A DNA stretch of 64,000 nt from the NCBI GenBank assembly GCA_030280995.1, contig JASXTE010000013.1:12858501-12922500 (forward strand), written 5' to 3'. Source of the DNA: Hemileia vastatrix. Lineage: Eukaryota > Basidiomycota > Pucciniomycetes > Pucciniales > Zaghouaniaceae. The translations under genes were made by a program, and so were the position numbers. The notes below the pieces were generated by a model that saw only the letters and a program-made list of their open reading frames with translations, was not told the DNA's origin and searched no databases. This document shows, in pieces, positions 1 to 11,874 of this stretch; the stretch's first letter is position 1, and every line of letters begins with the position of its first letter.

Positions 1-160
1 CTTCAGTTAATCAAACTCTCTTAAATTTTGCTTATAGCAAGGCAACTGTAAGAGTCTTTCTACAATGCTAATCCTGTCACAGGTTCCAATTTTGGTTTTA
101 GAGAGATTTCCAAACAGTCCCTTGATTAGTTTTCTGAGTAGTTAAAAAGAACTCCCAAAC

Positions 161-1796
161 ATGTTAAGCAACCAACCAGCAACATTAACCCCCCAACCCA
201 CACCATTTCCATCTAATCAACAACAACAACCCTCTGAACAATGCCCACCTACACAAGAAAAAAATCAAGAAGAAAAATATGGCTCACATACTGAATCTTA
301 AGACCAACAAGAAATGGAAAAATGCTAAGAAATGGCAATGGCAATAGCAAATGTCAAAGCAGAGCTTAAAGACTGTCCTCACACACTAAAATCTGACAGC
401 TCAAATTTTTTGGTCATGGCTGCAAGAAATAAAAATTATGCTGATTGATTATATAAATGAAGAATCTTTTTTTGAACAAAGGAGAGCATCTATATCCTCC
501 AACTGGGAGAAGAAAGGCCAAAACTTCCTCTTAAACTTGGTAAGCTCTAACCTAAGAAAACAAATTCTCATTAAATGATTGGCATCTGTAGCTTTTGTGC
601 ACATCCATCACCTTTTCAGCGCTGCATCAAAAGCTGAAAAGCTAAACTAAATCAAAAATATTTGGCAATTAAAACTAAGCACCCTAGGTGATTGTGCCAT
701 ACTACTCCCAAAACTACAAGCCATGATAGACAAGCTAAAAGATCAAGGATATTGTTTCAAAAAAAGATGAATTTTTCTCTATAATTCTTCATAATGCTGT
801 TGAAAAGTCAATAAATACAAAAAGTTAAGTCTTATATAAATCATAAATTGATATGCCTGTGTATGGTACACCACCAACCAGTATCACCATGAATTTCATC
901 ATAGCCACAAAATGGGAACACACCAAAATTCACATTACTGACCCACTTTCTTATCCCTCTGTCCTGAATATTGAAAATGGTAATGAACCAAAAGATGATC
1001 AACTCCATCCATTTACTTCAACAGCTAATATCACCCTTGAAGCAGATCCATACAGTATTGAGAAATGTTGGAACTGAAACTCCAACAGACACCTGAAAAA
1101 AGACTGTCTATATCCTCCATTAAATCTTCAACCGCTGTACAAACCATGTTTCCACAACAATTTTGACCTGAACATGCAACACACATCCTACATGGGACAA
1201 TATCCACCCCCAAAAAACTTCCATATTTCATTTCAAAACATTCCTCCTCTTCCCCAAAATTTCCCAACCCAACCTCTTTTTAGACCTATCAAACCACCTT
1301 TCCCCCCTCAAAAAATGGACCTATATTGTGCTGCATATCCTAGTTGTTTTCAACTCAAGAAACTCCTAAACCATCTAAGCCAGACCCATGCTCTGCAAGA
1401 ATCATGGAACTCAATTATTCTCATGAGACAGCTGCATCAGACATTGAGAAATTAACAATTATCCCTCAACCTAAATAAAATTCTCCACCTGTATAAAATA
1501 CAGGGGCAACCCATCACCTAACGGGATAAATATATGGGTTGGTTGATTTTATTGCACTTGAAAAACTAATCCCCCTTAAAGTAGTTACTGAGAAGGGCCC
1601 TAATTCAGTAACAGGGAAGGGAACCATGTGTTTTATTGGTCTGGGTGGGATGACAGTGCTCATTAAAACCATGTATTTCTGTGAAAAGGCAGCTTGTATG
1701 TTAATACCTCCTTCATCACTCATACATGCAGGAGCTGAAATGTCCTTTGATAAAAAAATAATGTGTATATCATCTTTCAAGGAGAATTCATCTTAA
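161..1796 (+). pseudogene. Copia-type gag/protease relic
   Basis: Decayed Ty1/Copia gag and start of pol, broken over several frames. Near 600-760 one frame reads like a Copia gag helical region. At 1066-1107 a CCHC zinc knuckle (CX2CX4HX4C) is readable as CWN-stop-NSNRHLKKDC; the second cysteine codon is now TGA, which also ends the open frame that starts at 853. At about 1502-1530 the frame reads TGATHHLTG, the Copia aspartic-protease signature, followed by an open stretch (1539-1796) matching the usual gag-pre-integrase layout: TGKGT, then a YFCEKAACMLIPPSS-like patch. No integrase, RT or RNase H follows, so the element is deleted after the protease region. Copia identity rests on the protease and knuckle motifs; exact limits are uncertain. 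Confidence 0.7.
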
Positions 1797-4038
1797 AAGA
1801 AACTCTCAAAAACCATTGTTGAAAGACTATTAAAGTCATCTTGCTGTAAGCACAATCCAAGGGAGTTGAATAAAGCTAAGAAAACCCTGTCCCTGTAAGT
1901 AAAATAAGAGTTCTTAATCAAATGGGCTTAATTTTCTACTTGATTAGAAAATGACTTGTTTAAAAGTTATTTTTAACAGTTTTTAAATGATAGAATTGGA
2001 GTTCTTAAGTTAATGCAAAGAAATACAACAAACACTTTACCAATGAAAAGTTATTTTAATTATTGAATATATATGTTTTTAAAAACTTTTTTTTGAAAAG
2101 ATATTTAAGATGAGTCCCTGGAGCTTAGAACCTTATAATTATCCCTATATGTGTATATCTATAAGTTATTGTGTATATTTTATATGAAGTGTTATGAATA
2201 AATGTTATAAATAAAAGGGTATTAAAAATTGTAAAATTTTATGTAAAATGAAGGTTTTTATGCACAATAATATTTATATTAGGCCTTTTATGTAATTTAC
2301 CCCTGGTTTAGTTTTGAGTCTACAGCTATATATGCATACCCCAGTCATGTTCCTCTCTTTTCCTTCTGGAGCTCATCCAGAGTTTTCCCAGTGATTTCTG
2401 CAGTTCATATTGAGTTCTTCCAGACTCAATTAAAGCCTTGATACTTTAACATAAAATCTTTAAAGACTAGGGATGATAGAGCTACATCTAAAGAAAATTT
2501 TCACTCATTTTGGTAGTGTGTGCATCCCTATTCACAAAGCTAAATATCATTAATGTTGAGTAATTTAACAAAAATAAAAAGCATTTAAAAAGACTTAATA
2601 AAATAATTAAAAATAAAGGAGAAATATTTAAATTTCCCATCGAGCTTCTAAAGTTTCTTGAGCCTCCTGAATCTCATTTTTGTGAATTTTTAAGCCCATA
2701 ATATTGTATCTTGACTTTGAATTAATTATTTTCTTTTGAAGCTTTATTTGACCAATTTTCATTATAAAACCAACTGTTTTCTTTATAATAAAATTATTAT
2801 AAGATTAAATAACCCTATAATTCTTCTAAATAAATTTCCCATAGTAGATTTAAAGCAGGTTTAGTGCCATAATAAACCATAGAATTTCACATTCTCCCTC
2901 AAATGAATAATGTATCCATTCTTAAATTTGCATATTTAATTGATCACATATCTATCTTCTCTTCTTCCACTTTTAACCATCATCTTAAAAATACATCATA
3001 ACCACCAAAGTTTCTTTTAAATAAACTTGCTATCTTATCATAATCATCATCATTTCTTCATAATATTTTACTTTTGCCTTCAAATTATCTGCCAGATACC
3101 AGGTTACTTGCTTAATGTCTAATCTTGGCCTCCATAGAAGAGCTTTCTGTGATCTCTGAAGAATAAAAAAAGTTAAATTTACACCACACAATATGGGGGC
3201 AGACTTTCTAGCAAGTCCACAACCTTGAGCCCATATTATTCACCAATTGAACACTATTTGAGGTGTTGATGAAGTAACCACAAAAAAAAAGGTGAAACTT
3301 TGATGAACTCCCAGTGGAGCCAACTTGAATGTTTATTGAATCTCAGAAAGGGATTACTTAAAAGTATCTTGTAGTGTGACTAATATTCTTTTTTGATGGA
3401 ATGTTGAATTCTGCGTGACCCATAACTAAACCAGGCCAGTAAATACATCAGATTCAAAAATATTCTTTGCTTTGGTTTCATTTCATCACAATAAAAAACA
3501 CCTCCATTCATATTGAATCAAGCTCCACTTTATGCATTAATATAGGTTCTTTAGCTGAATTATATAGATAAAATATAAAATAATATGAGAAATCATACAA
3601 GAATTATCTTTAAGTTCATTGATATTATGCCTCACGTTGTTCTCACCAAATGTTTGGAAAATAATATTTTTTTCTCATTGTATGTCTAGATATTGAAAAA
3701 TATCATTAAGCTTCATATTATCAGTAGAAGGTCCAATAATTATATATATGAAGTTAAGAAGAAAACAGCTGAACATATAACTTTTTGAAAAAATATATAT
3801 GTAATTTTTTAACAGTAAGTAAAAGCAATATATGGAAACTATTATTATTTAAAATTCACTTGCTTCAATCTTTGAAAATCTATAAATAGTAAGTCATAAG
3901 CCTATATGTGATTAAAGAACATGAAAAATAACATCTCACTGGAAGTCTTATTAGTATTTTGGGTTTGGGCCGTCAAACTATATATTTCTTTTAATGTAAG
4001 TTTTTAATTTTTTCTATAGCATCAATTTACATATAGAA
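1797..4038. other. AT-rich non-coding stretch after Copia relic
   Basis: No open frame of useful length on either strand. Around 2290-2460 the base composition is more mixed and includes a phrase of the kind found in Copia LTRs (CAGACTCAATTAAAGCC near 2420), so a decayed LTR of the preceding relic is possible. I could not find a second copy or clean ends. The rest looks like anonymous AT-rich DNA. Confidence 0.35.
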
Positions 4039-4610
4039 TATACTCTCCTCTCCTCTCTTGTGCATCCAACACTTATACCCTCTCACATCACCCCCAACCC
4101 CTTGAAAATTTTACCTTCCTCTCCCATCCACACAACTTTATCTGTCCTCACCCTTTTTTACCCCTCTCCATTGCTCCCCATTCCTTTTGCTCCCTTCCCC
4201 ACCAATCTCTACTCCTTTAAATAAATAGAAGGGATAGAGAAAGACACTACAGGAAAATAGGGAAGGATGGGGACTAAATGTATTTGAGTGGGATGGGAAG
4301 GGGAAGGGAAAAAGAAGGGGGGTGGGGGTGGAAAGGGAAGAAAAAGGGTTAGGAGGGGGGAGGGCAGCATAAGGGATATTGAGGGTAATGTAGGGTAAAA
4401 ATATGGGTTGGAAGGGGTCTATAGGGTAGTAAGAGGTATTTAAAGGTAAGGGGAGGGGTGTAGAGGGCAGCAGAAAAGGTGGAAAGGGGTGGGGAAAGAT
4501 TGGCAGGGCAGGAAAAAAATCAGAGAGGGGTTGTGTGGAAAGAGAAAGGGGAGATCAGAGCAGTGAAAAAAAAGGGCAGAAAAGGGTGGTGAGGACACAA
4601 AAAATGTTTT
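4039..4610. repeat. Pyrimidine-rich then purine-rich low-complexity tract
   Basis: About 170 bases of C/T-rich sequence (4040-4210) are followed by about 370 bases of G/A-rich sequence (4225-4600) with many GGGG and GGGGG runs. The two halves are loosely complementary, so strand folding is possible, and the G-rich half has G-quadruplex potential. A similar C-rich/G-rich tract lies in Harbinger element H2 at 45,640-46,145. It may be a remnant of such an element, but no coding trace of one is visible here. Confidence 0.6.
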
Positions 4611-4621
4611 TTAAAAATTGA

Positions 4622-4661
4622 AGGTGGACTCTGATGTTAAGCCAAAGATCAGAGTTCACCT
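4622..4661. repeat. Inverted repeat, 14-bp arms
   Basis: Arms AGGTGGACTCTGAT (4622-4635) and ATCAGAGTTCACCT (4648-4661) pair at 13 of 14 positions around a 12-base loop. It sits just after the purine-rich tract. No function assigned. Confidence 0.6.
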
Positions 4662-7600
4662 CCATCAAAAATTACTGAATACAGACACAGCTGTAGCTAA
4701 AATGAGTAAGCACTTATTTACAGCTATAAATTTATGACCTTTTGCAAATACAGCTAAATAATAATTTTTACATGTAAACTGATGGCATATTATTGTGTAT
4801 AGCTTTATTTAAACAATTTTTGATTCAAAATACGGCGGTAAGTGTTATTTTTTTTTAAAAAAAAACACTTTTAAAACCTAGGACATACTCAAATATTAAA
4901 ATTTTCAATGAGATGATAGTAAAAATTCCTAAAGAAATAAGTTCCTGAAATATGGAGAATACTTTTATGTAAGATGAAAAACCAAATAATATTGGTAGCT
5001 TTTAGAAAGAGTTTTGAGTAAAAAAACCAATATTAAAATTTCAACCATTACTATTGATATGATGTAGTGAATTATCTTAACTTGAAATTTAAATTTCAGA
5101 TCTATTGTTGAGCTTTTGAACAGCTTTGAAATACATCATAGAATTAAAACAAAAGTTTTAAAAAAATCCATTGACATATCTCACCTCTTAGCTTTCATTT
5201 TTGCTTTTACATTGTTATACATACCTGATAAGATAAATAAAATAATTACAAATTAAAGGTAATGAAATTAATTATATTTCTTAATACATAGATTATTATT
5301 TGTTTATTAGCAGTAAAATCTCTTTTAATCCTCTTTATTACTCAAAATTTTTTATTCAAAAAAATATATAAATTTTAAATATATATATATATATATATAT
5401 ATAAGTTTTGATTGAACTTAGATTGGACTCCCATTTTCATACAACCTCTGACTGTTTTTGAAGTTAAGTTAAACCATGAGAATTTTTTTAATTTTTTCAA
5501 ATTTGATATCAGAATTTTTTATTTTATAAAAAGGAATATATATTAATCAAAAAGACTTATATTTAATACTACATAAAGCTCTGGAAATAAGAAAATATTA
5601 AGATAGTACTATAATCTTTTTAATTATCAAAAGATTGTTTGTTTATTATTGAATACTTCATTATGATTATTTTCTATTGTACAAATTGAGAACAGATCTA
5701 AAATTAGTTTTTTAGTTCTATAATACATGAAAAAATATGTTTAATTTTTGCTTATATTTAAAGTACTTTCAATAAAAAAAAGTCTTTTTTTAAATAAAAA
5801 TTATAAAGCTTCTTCTGAATATCACATTATTTCTCTTGGATTCATATATCTAAGTTTAAATCAAACATCAAGGGACAAACTAGTTTAATTTCAAAAATGA
5901 AATATTTTTTCATCAATTGAAATTTTATTATATAATAAACACATGGACTTAATATTTGTTTCTAAATAATTGGAATAATTTTTGTTGAAATGAATTTTAT
6001 TTAAGATATAATAATTAAATTATTTCTATTAGATAAGGCAAATAAATTTGGAGATATATGCAGTAAATTTTTTTCAGTAAAATATTAAATATATTGTAAT
6101 CTATAGATTTACTTTTTGAATTGAATATAAATTTATTTCTCTTAATTATTATTTATTTGAGTATCTTGTTGCTGATAGAAAATTAATTAATCATTAACCC
6201 ATATTTTTTCCACCTAAGAATGATTTTTACATTCTATTAAGTATTTTACCCTTGTAAAAAAGGTTTTTCTAGAAAACAAAAGTGTGAACCTGAAAATTCT
6301 TACTCTATTTAAACTTCAAAAGATAGATATTGAAATGTTTTAGGTAAAGTATTCAAAATATTTTCTTAAACTTATATCAATTACAATTTAAATATTTTAA
6401 TGTCTTCAATTTTTATGGGAATAATTGAAAATATTTATTGTTTCTATTTTTTCAACAAAATGTTATAGTCAGTCTTTTCATGAATAAATTGGTAGAATTT
6501 TAAAACAAAAACCACCTCTTTCTATTCAGAATATTAACTGAACAATAATTCAGCAAAAAATTGAACGTCAAATTTAATCTTTTCACATGGATACACTTGG
6601 TAAAATTAGTGGTGTGGATTTAAAGGTGAACACGATTTTTTTCACAAAAAATAGTGTTCCCACATAAAATAATAATCAAATTGAACACTCAAGAAATACA
6701 TATTGGTTTATTATAATTTCCACTTCAAAGCTTTAAATTCTTATTATTTTTAATTTTTCAAAATTAAAATTCATGATTGGTGATTTATTTTTTTTATATC
6801 ATGAGATCACTATACTGCTCAATAAAATCATACATAATATTAATGGAAAATAAATACAAACAATATTTAAAATTTGAGCTATATATTGTACATAAAAAAG
6901 ATTTATTGCATATAAATTAGTAGTTGGGAAATCAGAATAGCTATTAAAAGGAAAGAACTACTTTCACTTCTCTCTTGGCAATTTTTTTACAATCAAAAAT
7001 AAAAAAAACAGGATTGGAATATACAGCCTCAAAAATTAATATTTTATGAAGATATAAAATTTCATACTCTTCATTTATTAGAAATTAGAGAAAAGAAACT
7101 TGTAAAGTGCTTCATTGATATAAAAATTGGCAAATATCATATTACTGTGCATTTTTTTTAAGTTTTATATGTTTTGAACTGTATTCTAGAGTCCAAAAAT
7201 TAAGAGTTCTGATGGTTCTATGTGCTTTCCATATAGCCCATGTAAGCTCAAAGAATAATATGTTCTTAACCAAAGATTCCTATACGAAATAAGAGAGAAC
7301 TTCAGCCTATATGGCTTGCATTATATAATTAATCTTTTGAATTCTCAATAAATAGGCTTTGAAATAGGGAAGGCACTTATTGAGTCTTTCATGTTTCACA
7401 AAATAGTTTGATAAATTAAAAAATAAATTAAAAGTTAAAATTTGGAAATGAATAATGTAGTTATCTGTCTTTCTATTGATACGTTAGAATTAAAAAAGAT
7501 AATCCAAATATATTTAATTTAAAAAACAGTGTATCAAGAAGAATTTTAAGATTTCCTTATTCTGGTATTTTTTCAGTTTTCTTTAAATGTTAGCTATTCT

Positions 7601-7726
7601 TTCATTATAGACTCATCCATCTCTGCTGAAGATCTCAACTTGATTTAAAAGAATAGTTAATTCTGAGTTCCATCAGAGTTCTGTAAGTGTTCAAGTTGAG
7701 GACTTTGTAGAAAGCCCCCTCAAATA
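4662..7726. other. AT-rich desert with (AT)n microsatellite
   Basis: About 3 kb of extremely AT-rich DNA without a plausible gene. It holds an AT dinucleotide run at 5379-5403 and an A/T hairpin near 4840-4872. I recognise no transposon ends. It could be heavily decayed transposon sequence, but nothing visible proves it. Confidence 0.5.
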
Positions 7727-7924
7727 TTGTGTGGTGTTATCTGTCCAATAATTTCTTCCAGAACCAATTTCTACAAAGGTACAGCAGCTTTACCTGATCC
7801 TACTATCCCCAAGAAGAGATTATCCAAAATTCCATTTTTCTTTAGAAAAATCAAGGCCAAAACAGCTTCATCATCCAAAAGATCCAATCATAATCCTGAG
7901 CTGCCCCATCCTTCTCAGGATCCT
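7727..7924 (+). pseudogene. Small ORF split by Gypsy element M (resumes at 21378)
   Basis: An open frame starting ATG at 7727 runs to the target site of element M. Without the element and one ATCCT duplication, the frame continues at 21378 and ends at TAA 21453-21455, giving about 91 codons. The product would be basic and rich in Ser, Pro and Phe (KIPFFFRKIKAK, SSSKRSNHNPE). I recognise no domain. It may be chance, or an exon of a decayed gene or element. Its value is that it shows what lay at the insertion site before M arrived. Confidence 0.3.
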
Positions 7925-8720
7925 TGTCAAGGGGTCCTTTTGGTCTAGAAGATTTATTCGAGGTTATACAATGATTTTTTGGGTTTTAATGGACTCTCAA
8001 AAGTAAAGTACGTATTTTTTAATCAAACTGATTGTATTACTCAAATAATAAGAGGTAGTGTTCAATATTAATATATTTTATAGATTAGATATACGTTGAT
8101 TTAAATACTAATGTTATAAAAGTATAGAAAAAGTAATTGTGTTGTGTAAATGTAATAAGTAAGTAAGTAAGGAATGAATCAAAAAGACAAAAAGGAAAGG
8201 CCTTTTACAGGCAAAATGTGAGAAAATAAAACAGAGAATTACCACCCCCTAGTACAAGAGTATGAGAAGAAAAACTTAAATAAAGAGAGTATGTGAAATA
8301 AAAAGAGTAAGTCTAAATAGTGCGTAAATAAAGTATTTATTTTATTTGAAATAAAACTATGAACCCTTTAGTCTGTCACTTTTTAGTGTAAGAACATTTG
8401 ATTTGAAATATAGAATCAATAAAATCTAATTAAAGGAATTTGAAAAAGTATTTTTTTTTCTTTTTATGATTTTATATATTTTTTTTATACTAATTTTTAT
8501 TCCTATCTCATCTGTATTATTGAGCACAGTGTTTGGGAGTAAAAATATATGTGGGAAAATTACTTATTTTTATTAATTAATTACTTAGTGTACTTAGTTA
8601 GTTAATTGTAAGTAATACATAAGTAAATAATTAATTATTAATAAGGATCTAAAAGGTGTGGCTTAACCTCAGTAAGATAATTAATTATTTTACTGGGTAA
8701 GTCTAGTAGCCTGGCCGACA
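7925..8720 (-). repeat. Element M 3' LTR
   Basis: 796-bp LTR, almost identical to 20575-21372. It ends GGCCGACA where the other copy ends GGCTGACA. It is downstream of pol in element sense. The adjoining sequence 8721-8740, read on the minus strand, is T-rich followed by GAGTGAGGGAG, a plausible polypurine tract. Confidence 0.92.
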
Positions 8721-8754
8721 CTCCCTCACTCTAAAAAAACAATAAAAAAAAATT

Positions 8755-11700
8755 CTATGATTTTTTCTTTTTATACTTTTTTAATAGAGTAGGAAGATTT
8801 GATATCTCCTTCCCAGATATCCAAGAATCATATTCAGATGATTTATTCTTGAATATCAATAAGTATTCTGTACCTTTTTCAGCAGTGACTAATCTGTCAT
8901 TCAGAATTTTTTCAATTTCTACTGTTTCAGTGATTTTATTTGGGGTTTTCTTTGGTCTTCCCCTCCTTTTTGGAAATAAATCACTATTGGATGTGTAAGG
9001 TTTCAGAAGAGATATTGAAAAAACAGGATGTTTTCTGTCATATGGAGAATACAAAATAACCTCAACTGCATTATCTCCAATCATTCTTCTGACAATAAAT
9101 GGACCAACAAATGGGTAATTCAATTTGTCATTACCTTGTAAATTGAAGTGGACTGTAGAAATCAATACTTCATCACCCTTTTTAAAAGTGTATTCTTTAT
9201 GATATTTGTCCCATCTCTTCTTCTCATATTCAAATGATTTTTCAATACATTTTTGAGCATGATTCCTGAAAAGTTATTGCATTTGAAGAAAAGATTTTAC
9301 ACCAGGATGTATATCCAATTTAGGTATTTTGTTATTGAGAATTTGGGCAGGAGTATTTGGAACATGTCAAAGCCAGAGCTCAAAAGGCTTTCTTTGAGTA
9401 ACAGAATGAACAGTGCTATTATAAGAAAATTCCAACCCAGGAAGTAAGGTAACCCAATCATGAGTGACTCTGTCATTATCTTTATACTCAAGGCCAAAAG
9501 CACAATACCTTCTAATCATGTCCTCTAAAGTCTGAATCATCCTTTCAGCTAAGCCATCAGTCTGGATGATGGGCAGTAGAAAGTTTCAGATCACAACCAC
9601 AAACATCCATCAGAGACATCCAAAATTCAGAAGTAAATTTAGGGTCTCTGTCAGAGATTATGGCTTTTGGAAAACCAGCAGTATTAAACATATGAGACCA
9701 CCATAAGAAAGCTAATTCTTTAGTGGAAAAATCCTTGTGGGTAGGGATAAATTTACACATTTTAGTGAATATGTCCACAATAACCCAACAAGAGCTATAA
9801 CTGTCTTTACCTGAAATAGGTAATCCTTTTACAAATTCCATGTTTATTATTTGCCATGGTGCATCAGGAGGTTTAATATGTTGCATTAATTCAGCTCTCT
9901 TACCAGTTAATCTTTTTGATTTTTGGCAAGAATCACAAGATTCAACATATAATTTGGTGTCCTCAGACATATTAACCCACCAAGAAGTGTTTTTAATTCT
10001 GATCATTGTTTTTTCAAGATCAAAATTTCCAGCTAATATGTCATCATGACAAATTTTCAAGATGATTTCTCTCATAGAAGGAGGAATAACAATAACATTA
10101 CTCAACTTTCTTCTATAATATAGATATCCTTCATCAATTGAAAATTTACCTTTTTCCAAAGCTTTTTGGTACTTTGGTGGAAGGGTTTTAATTAATGCTT
10201 GTATTGAAGCATTCTTTGGATCATTTAATATGGTGCATAACTTTTTTAAGTCAGTTTCCTTATCATATGAATCCAGAATAAGCTGCAATAGCTCTTCCTC
10301 CATATCAACCACATATATCCCATGAATATGAATAATTTCATCCTCAGGATCATAAGCAGGATTAGAGTCATCATTTGGTAAAGGTAACCTTGATAACATG
10401 TCCATATTTGAGTGAACAGTACCAGCTCTATGAATTATTGTCATTCTCCCACTGTACTCTTGAACAGCTAACTGCCATATGAACATATGTCTGTTAGGTG
10501 TTTTCAAATTTAAGAGGGATTTAAATGCACTGCAGTCAGTTACAAGTTCAAATTTCTGGTCATCTAGGTAATAATGTAGCTTTTCTAGAGCCCACACTAC
10601 AGCTAAACATTCCAATTGAGTAGCACCATATTTCAATTCACTATTTCTCAAGGTTCTTGAAATATAACAAATTACTACTTCTGATACTTTATCATTCATC
10701 ACTTCTTTTGATGGAGGGCAGCACCCAGACCAATAAAACTGGCATCAATTTATAAAACAAATGGCTGATTAAAGTCAGGTAAAGCAAGAATAGGTGCTGA
10801 CATCAAACAGTGTTTCATAGTGTCAAAAGCTCTTTGTCTTTCACTATTCCAGACAAAAGCAACATCCTTTCTAGTTAATTGGGTGAGGGGTAAAGCTATG
10901 ACTTGGTAATTTATAATATACTGTCTATAGTATCCACACATCCCCAAAAAACTCTGTAGCTCTCTAACTGTATTAGGAGCCTTCACCTGTTGTATGGCTG
11001 CCACTTTGTTTTGGTCAACACATATCTATAAGCCTGAAACAACATGACCAAGAACTTTTAAAGAATAGAAAACAAATTTACATTTCTTCAAAGCAAGTGC
11101 CATATTTAACTCATCCATTTTTTGTAATACTTTACACAGGTGGTTGAGATGGTCCTCAAATGTTTTTGAGAATATAATGATATCATCAATATAAACCATC
11201 AGCCATCCTTCAATTATCTCCTGATGAAATGTATTATCCATGACTTTTTGAAAAACTGAAGGGGAATTTTTAGGGCCAAATGGCATACTAATATACTTAT
11301 AAATGCCCATATGAGTAGCAATCATCAGAAAATTCAGAGAATTTTTCTCAACAGGTACCTGGTTATATCCCTTATTTCCATCCAAACAGCTGATATATTT
11401 AGCACCCTGTAAGGTAGCATGTATAGAGCTAATTCTAGGCAAAGGATAGATATCATCAACAGTATAAGTATTTAGTGCTCTATAATCACCACATAAACTG
11501 GCTTTATCTTTCTCATAAGAAATTAGGACAGGTGAGATAACACAATATTTAGGTGTTTCAACTACCTTTTCAATAATATTCATTTTTAAAAGGGTAGAGA
11601 TATTGTCTTCAGTATCTTTTCTCTTTGTGGGAGAAGCAGGATAAGGCTTCTTCTTTAAACTAAGAGGTATATCAGTTAATGGACAAGAAAATGAAAGTTT

Positions 11701-11850
11701 CATTTCCTCTTTAACTAATTCCAGTTCATGTGACCCATGAGAAAAGGCCATAGGAAAAGACTTTATCAAGTTAATGATGGAATCTTTATCCTCACCAGAA
11801 AGTTGTTCTCCAAAAGAGGCATTGTCAATTTCAGACATAAGGGCATGCAT
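8755..11850 (-). pseudogene. Element M pol: RT, RNase H, integrase, chromodomain
   Basis: Pol region with stops and frameshifts. 11026-11850: reverse transcriptase with CVISPVLISYEKDKASLCGDYRALN, LDGNKGYNQ and the catalytic YIDDI. 10750-11004: the FLGMCGYYRQYI connection. 9557-10702: RNase H (YGATQLECLAVVWALEK) and integrase with the CDSCQKS zinc part, a WVIVD block and SDRDPKFTSEFW. The position expected to be the first integrase Asp reads MEFV. 8755-9165: C-terminal integrase barrel and chromodomain-like tail with VEIEKILNDR and YDSWISGKEISN. The frame shifts at 9557, just before the conserved HHPQTDGLAER stretch. Known family: Tf1/chromovirus-like Ty3/Gypsy pol. Not functional as it stands. 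Confidence 0.9.
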
Positions 11851-11874
11851 TTCTTTTGTAGATCTTCCTTTATA

